A program made the position numbers and the translations under genes. From Cochliopodium minus (Eukaryota; Discosea; Himatismenida; Cochliopodiidae): a stretch of 12,669 nt of DNA. The notes beneath the pieces are model-generated. The model had not been told where the DNA came from, ran no database searches, and saw only the letters and a program-made list of their open reading frames with translations. The DNA lies in contig JAMYWO010000335.1 in NCBI GenBank assembly GCA_024220525.1, positions 10,597 to 23,265 of the forward strand, read 5' to 3'. Shown piece after piece: positions 8,963 through 12,669 of the stretch. How positions within the stretch are numbered: the stretch's first letter is position 1; each line of letters begins with the position of its first letter.

Positions 8963-10637
8963 TTAATCATCTACACCAAAAAACTCGAGAGAATTTTTAA
9001 AAGTTATTTTTGAAGTTTCCAAGAGAGACCATCCCTTCACATGAGCAACAAACTCGCAGATTGCGAACAAACTTTTCTCCATATGGGAGAGGGAGTCAAG
9101 ATCAGACTCGAGGAGGAGCCTGTCTGTGGGCACACTGTCGATGATCTCATTTACATTTTTAAATTTCATGTTAATTACGCTCGAAAAACTGAAATAGAAT
9201 CTGTCACCAATTCCTTTCATCTATTCAAAAAATTTTATTCATTGAATATTTTTTTAAAAATAGATTTGAGAAATAAAAATTAAAAAAATTTCATGACATA
9301 TTAAAGAATTGAATAAAAAAAAATTAAAATTAAATCATTAAAAAAATAGATGTTAAATTTCAAAATAGAAATTGGATTATAATAAATTAAGTTAAAATTA
9401 AAACTTTTAAAAATTAAAAAAAATTTATTTTAAAATAATTGAATAAACTAAAAATAAATTGAAATTTAACAAAATTAATAAAATACCATCAATTAAATTA
9501 AAAAAAATTAAAATTAAAATTTTATTTACTCTCAAAAATAATTTAATAGATTCGACTGAACCACCATAAGAATGCAACATTATTTTTGGAGGAATATCTC
9601 CAATGGGAAGATCTTTTATTACATCATGAATAGTTCCAACGCAGCGAACACCATGTAAGGAAACCGGTTTGGACAATTCTGCCGCCAATTTGAGTTGAGC
9701 AATGAATATTTTTTTTTGGTGTTCAAATTCATTTTTGTTTGTTTGTGGTGTCTTTGCCTAAATATTAAAATTTTAAAATTTAAAATAAAAATTAAAATTA
9801 AAAATTAAAATTAAAATTTAAAATAAAAATTAAAATTAAAATTTAAAATAAAAATTAAAATTAAAAATTAAAATTAAAAATTAAAATTAAAAATTAAAAT
9901 TAAAAATTAAAATTATAAATTAAAATTAAAATTAAAAATTAAATTAAAAAAGTATTTCGAAATAATTTTTAAAATTTAAATAATTTTAAAATATTTTTTC
10001 ATTTTTACCACTTTGTCAAGTCCTATTTCACCTAAGAAATGAGGATCACTTTCTTTTATTTTTTGAATCAAAAGATCTTTCCATGAGTCGTTTTCAACAT
10101 AAAGATGAGCGAACCAAGGATGTATACCTTAATTGAAAAAATAAAATAAAGAATGATTTGGAATTGATTAATAAAATTTCAGTGAAATTATAAATATTTG
10201 CTCAATAAATTATAATTTTTTGATTTATGGAATGGATAGGTGTATAATGAGAAAGATTGAATCTATATCATTAGGGAAAATGATATATTTATCAATTAAA
10301 AGGGAATGTGCATACCCAATCCAAAGATGGTCTTCGATTTATTTTTATGTGCCACAGTTATTATCTTATCCCAATCCTTTGGGCTCGTTCCCATCATAGC
10401 CAACTTTGTCACTTTGAATTCTTTGAGAAGATGGATGTTGTTCATGTCATCCGTAGGATGGCAATGGCAATCAAACAATTTGAAATCTTTATTGGAAAAG
10501 AACAATTCTCTATTTTCCTTGTTGGAGAATTCAAATTCTTTCGTGTCTTCTGTTATTGTGCAAAAATTTCTTATTTTAAAAAATTTTGTTGGTATTATTT
10601 TGATTGGAGGAAATGATATACTCTTTATTATTTCCAT
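8963..10637 (-). CDS. TatD-family metal-dependent hydrolase / putative deoxyribonuclease (4 exons)
   Basis: Exons, in transcript order: 10637-10316, 10127-10009, 9757-9530, 9220-8963. Introns of 188, 251 and 309 nt are GT..AG and phase-consistent. The product has 308 residues, the usual TatD size. Family signatures appear in order: FDCHCHPTDD (HxH metal ligands, residues 55-64), GIHPW (108-112), GEIGLD (Glu ligand, about 139-144), PVSLHGV (His), LHSYGG (His) and LLLESDLD (Asp ligand, in the last exon). All five metal-binding positions are intact, so the enzyme should be active. TatD proteins act as 3'-5' exonucleases or related phosphodiesterases in DNA repair and degradation. The spacing and motifs resemble eukaryotic TatD proteins of the scn1 type. 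The 54 residues before HxH are longer than usual. They begin MEIIKSISFPPIKII and contain Lys and Arg, which could be a mitochondrial presequence, but this is uncertain. Confidence 0.92.
9765..9955. repeat. AAATTAAAATT low-complexity array inside TatD intron 2
   Basis: The plus strand is a run of AAAATTAAAATT and AAAATTTAAAATAAA units with almost no G or C. It lies wholly within the 251-nt second intron (9758-10008) of the TatD gene. No exon can be placed in it and the TatD protein is continuous across it. Confidence 0.8.
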
Positions 10638-11119
10638 CTTTGGGTATTTTGTATTTGAGGTAGTTTATCTTTTGAAAGTGAGCTCAATTTTTTTTTATTA
10701 TTCGATTCACAACAGATTTGATTGAATGAAATTAAAGAGAATTAAAATGAGAATATCTGCTTCTATCCTTTCTTGAAAGCCCGTTTAATTAAAAATTTTT
10801 TTTAAATGAATTTGGGTATTTTCCATCTTGTGAGGAAGATTCCAAAATTTTTTTCCTCCTTTTATGATTTCATTTTGGAATATGATTTTGATCAAGCATT
10901 CCTTGTAGAATATCTTTGATTTCATGAAGGTTTAATTTATAAATTCAATTTTGACTATCAATTCAAAAAAAAATTAAAATAATCACAAATAACATTATGA
11001 TTTGAAGGTTATTGCACAATTCACTAAAATGGATCTGATCTGCAATGTTTATTTTTTTTTGTTTTTTTGAATTTAAAATTTATTTATATAAATTCAAAAA
11101 ATATTAAAAAATTTAAGCC
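10638..11119. promoter_or_regulatory. Divergent spacer between TatD and RhoGEF genes
   Basis: This 482-bp spacer separates two outward-facing start codons. The RhoGEF side is A-rich (11086-11117), like other leaders here. The middle, about 10745-11047, has more G and C than other spacers and contains short coding-like stretches on the minus strand, including a 46-codon ORF at 10785-10925. No intact gene is established. Confidence 0.4.
10785..10925 (-). CDS. Small hypothetical ORF, 46 codons, doubtful
   Basis: An ATG at 10925 opens a 46-residue frame ending in TAA. It begins MKSKIFYKEC and contains KGGKKFWNLPHKMENTQ. An in-frame TAA lies two codons upstream of the Met. The composition is Lys- and Ile-rich, as chance AT-rich sequence would give, and the region has another coding-like frame with internal stops. 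No family is recognised. It is listed only because it is the longest Met-started frame in the spacer. Confidence 0.15.
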   Translation of the reverse strand: MKSKIFYKECLIKIIFQNEIIKGGKKFWNLPHKMENTQIHLKKIFN

Positions 11120-12669
11120 ATGTCCACTCTTCGAACAAAAACAATCATTGCATCACCTCCCAACAAATTAGTGGTAATTATCACGGATAGATATCTCTCA
11201 AAAATTTTAAATTTTTTTTTTTTTTCCTAATCCAAAATACACATCTAACCAAAATAATGATTATATATAGGCATTGAAACAAGATGACAGGATGAATTCA
11301 AAATTATACAATAGTAATATCATTTCCAATTAGTGTTATTTAAAAATAGAATTTTGATTGTAAAAAATTCAAATACAAAATTTTTCTTCACATTAAAAAA
11401 TAGCATGTCAAGAATTGATCACTACAGAAGAGAGATATGTTAATGATCTTTATAAATTGGTGGATATTTATTTAGTGCCAATGAGAGAATCCAATATAGT
11501 CGATAGCAAAAAAATCCCAAAGATATTCAGCAATATAGAATTGATATATAGGTAAAAAAGTTGAATAGAAAAGTTATAAGGAAAAAATATTTTTATAATT
11601 TGGATACAAGAAATTTATTATGAGATGAGATCAATAATAGATATAATTCAGTTATGATTATTTAAAACATTCACATACAACTTTTATTATATATTTGAAG
11701 TTAAATATATAATTGATATTTTCTTGATGGACTTGCAATTATAAAAATCATCAAACTCTGTTGGAAATAATATTCTAAATACGTTATTTGTTGACAAATA
11801 ATCAAATAAATTTATAAATTGAAGAAATTTTTATAAAATCTAATTTCATTTTCGATTGTATCCACAATTTATCAAAAGAACAATATATAGAAGATAAAAG
11901 ATTTAGCACGAATTAATTGTTTTTATTTTTTTGAAAATAAATCTTTTTTTTTTGATTTGATAGTGTTCATCAAAGATTGATGAGCAAGATCAGCGAAATG
12001 GTCAAAAAGTTAGAGACTAGCACAGAGTTCTCTGCACCAATAGTCCTCGCTACCCTTTTTCTAGAGTACGCGGACAATTTCAAAATCTACTCACAATATT
12101 GTGAGCAACATTATCATGGTAAAAAAAAAATTTTTTTTTTTTTTTTAATATTTTTTGATTTTATTTATTTATTTATTTTATTTTTTTATTTTTTTTTATT
12201 TTTTTAATATTTTTTTTTATTTTTTTATTTTTTTATTTTTATTTTTTTATTTTTTTATTTTTTTATTTTTTAAAGCTGTTGAATTGGTCACACAAGAAGA
12301 GCAGAAAAGCACTACTTTTGCAGAGTTTCTTGTGGAGAAGCAAAAGGTGGGAAACGGACTCCTCCTCAAAGATTTTCTCATAAAACCCGTTCAACGTATT
12401 TTAAAATATCCTCTTTTGTTCAAAGTAAGGCATACACATAAAAAAAAAAGAAATGTTTAAGAGAATTTTTTTTATTTTTTAATTATTTTACATTATTTTA
12501 TTTTTTTTATTTTTATTCATTTTTTTATTTTTTTATTTTTTTTATTTTTTTTTATTTTTTTATTCATTCGATTAATTTTTTATTTTTTAAACATTTGTAG
12601 GAGATTATGAAGGAGAGTTCTTGGAAGTGAGAGCTTCTTTTTCAAAACTTTTGCTTTCTATTGGGAAGG
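11120..12669 (+). CDS. RhoGEF (DH domain) protein, 5' portion, truncated at window edge
   Basis: Exons 11120-11173, 11271-11313, 11404-11551, 11964-12118, 12276-12424 and 12601-12626 join in phase at GT..AG introns. The gene continues past the window. An in-frame TAA is two codons upstream of the Met. About 191 residues are visible. The DH domain begins at about residue 33: CQELITTEERYVNDL (conserved region 1), FSNIELIY, ATLFLEYADNFKIY (conserved region 2), then LLLKDFLIKPVQRILKYPLL (conserved region 3, the helix that contacts the Rho GTPase). DH domains catalyse GDP release from Rho-family GTPases and are usually followed by a PH domain, which would lie outside the window. The N-terminal extension is only about 32 residues, so no regulatory domain precedes DH. 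In the last visible exon the frame would hit TGA at 12628 unless the GTGAGA donor at 12627 is used. I take that donor as real. Confidence 0.92.
11552..11963 (+). other. 412-nt RhoGEF intron 3, no other feature seen
   Basis: This is the longest intron in the window, from GTAAAAAAG after the IELIY codons to TTTGATAG before VHQRLMSK. The sequence is A/T-rich but mixed, without homopolymer arrays. I see no exon, RNA gene or repeat inside it. The protein aligns as an uninterrupted DH domain across the junction. Confidence 0.6.
12122..12271 (+). repeat. T-rich (TTTTTTA)n array in RhoGEF intron 4
   Basis: Most of the 157-nt intron between DH exons 4 and 5 consists of T6-7A units on the sense strand. 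The following intron (12425-12600) also has this composition from about 12463. Reading through these introns gives hydrophobic Phe/Leu/Ile/Tyr strings that mimic membrane segments but are not coding. Confidence 0.8.

Noticed and set aside
10306-10725. A 139-codon plus-strand ORF over the first TatD exon.
   Set aside because: It is antisense to an exon with the TatD HxH motif, and its translation has no recognisable domain.
12155-12275. Phe/Tyr/Ile/Leu-rich stretch that looks like several membrane helices before the third DH region.
   Set aside because: It is read-through of the (TTTTTTA)n intron. The phase-1 join at 12118/12276 gives a continuous DH domain.
12625-12630. TGA at the end of the visible DH frame as a sign of stop-codon reassignment.
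   Set aside because: A good GTGAGA donor at 12627 explains it, and no other exon needs TGA to be read as an amino acid.

Overview
This window is nuclear DNA from an AT-rich eukaryotic microbe. Exons carry moderate GC, while introns and spacers are almost pure A/T with long homopolymers. All four complete genes end in TAA, most start codons follow an A-rich leader, and the proteins carry Asn-rich tracts. This resembles amoebozoans such as dictyostelids, but anaerobic fungi and other AT-rich protists are also possible. Intron density is higher than I would expect for Dictyostelium itself. I assembled five spliced genes by hand. Every exon junction was placed at a GT..AG pair that keeps the reading phase across the join.

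Layout from left to right. (1) Minus strand, 5133 to 198: a nine-exon gene for a scaffold-like protein of about 1127 residues, with domains SH3, SH3, MYND zinc finger, Tudor, SH3, ankyrin repeats and an NG-repeat tail. It includes an 11-nt microexon and may continue past the left edge. (2) Minus strand, 7764 to 5544: a three-exon gene for a largely disordered 688-residue protein with many S/T-P sites, an SPF heptad repeat, an RxLF cyclin-docking-like motif and two KEN-box-like motifs. I do not recognise its family. (3) Plus strand, 8094 to 8863: a three-exon, 132-residue integral membrane protein, possibly MAPEG-like. (4) Minus strand, 10637 to 8963: a four-exon TatD-family metal-dependent hydrolase of 308 residues with all expected metal ligands. 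(5) Plus strand, 11120 to the right edge: the first six exons of a RhoGEF (DH domain) gene, truncated by the window.

Genes 1 and 2 are in tandem on the minus strand. Genes 2 and 3 diverge, 3 and 4 converge with only about 100 bp between stops, and 4 and 5 diverge. Nothing shows that the five act in one pathway. Genes 1 and 5 are both signalling types (SH3 scaffold, Rho activation) and gene 2 looks like a cell-cycle substrate, but these links are only suggestive. I saw no tRNA or rRNA gene, CRISPR array or transposon.
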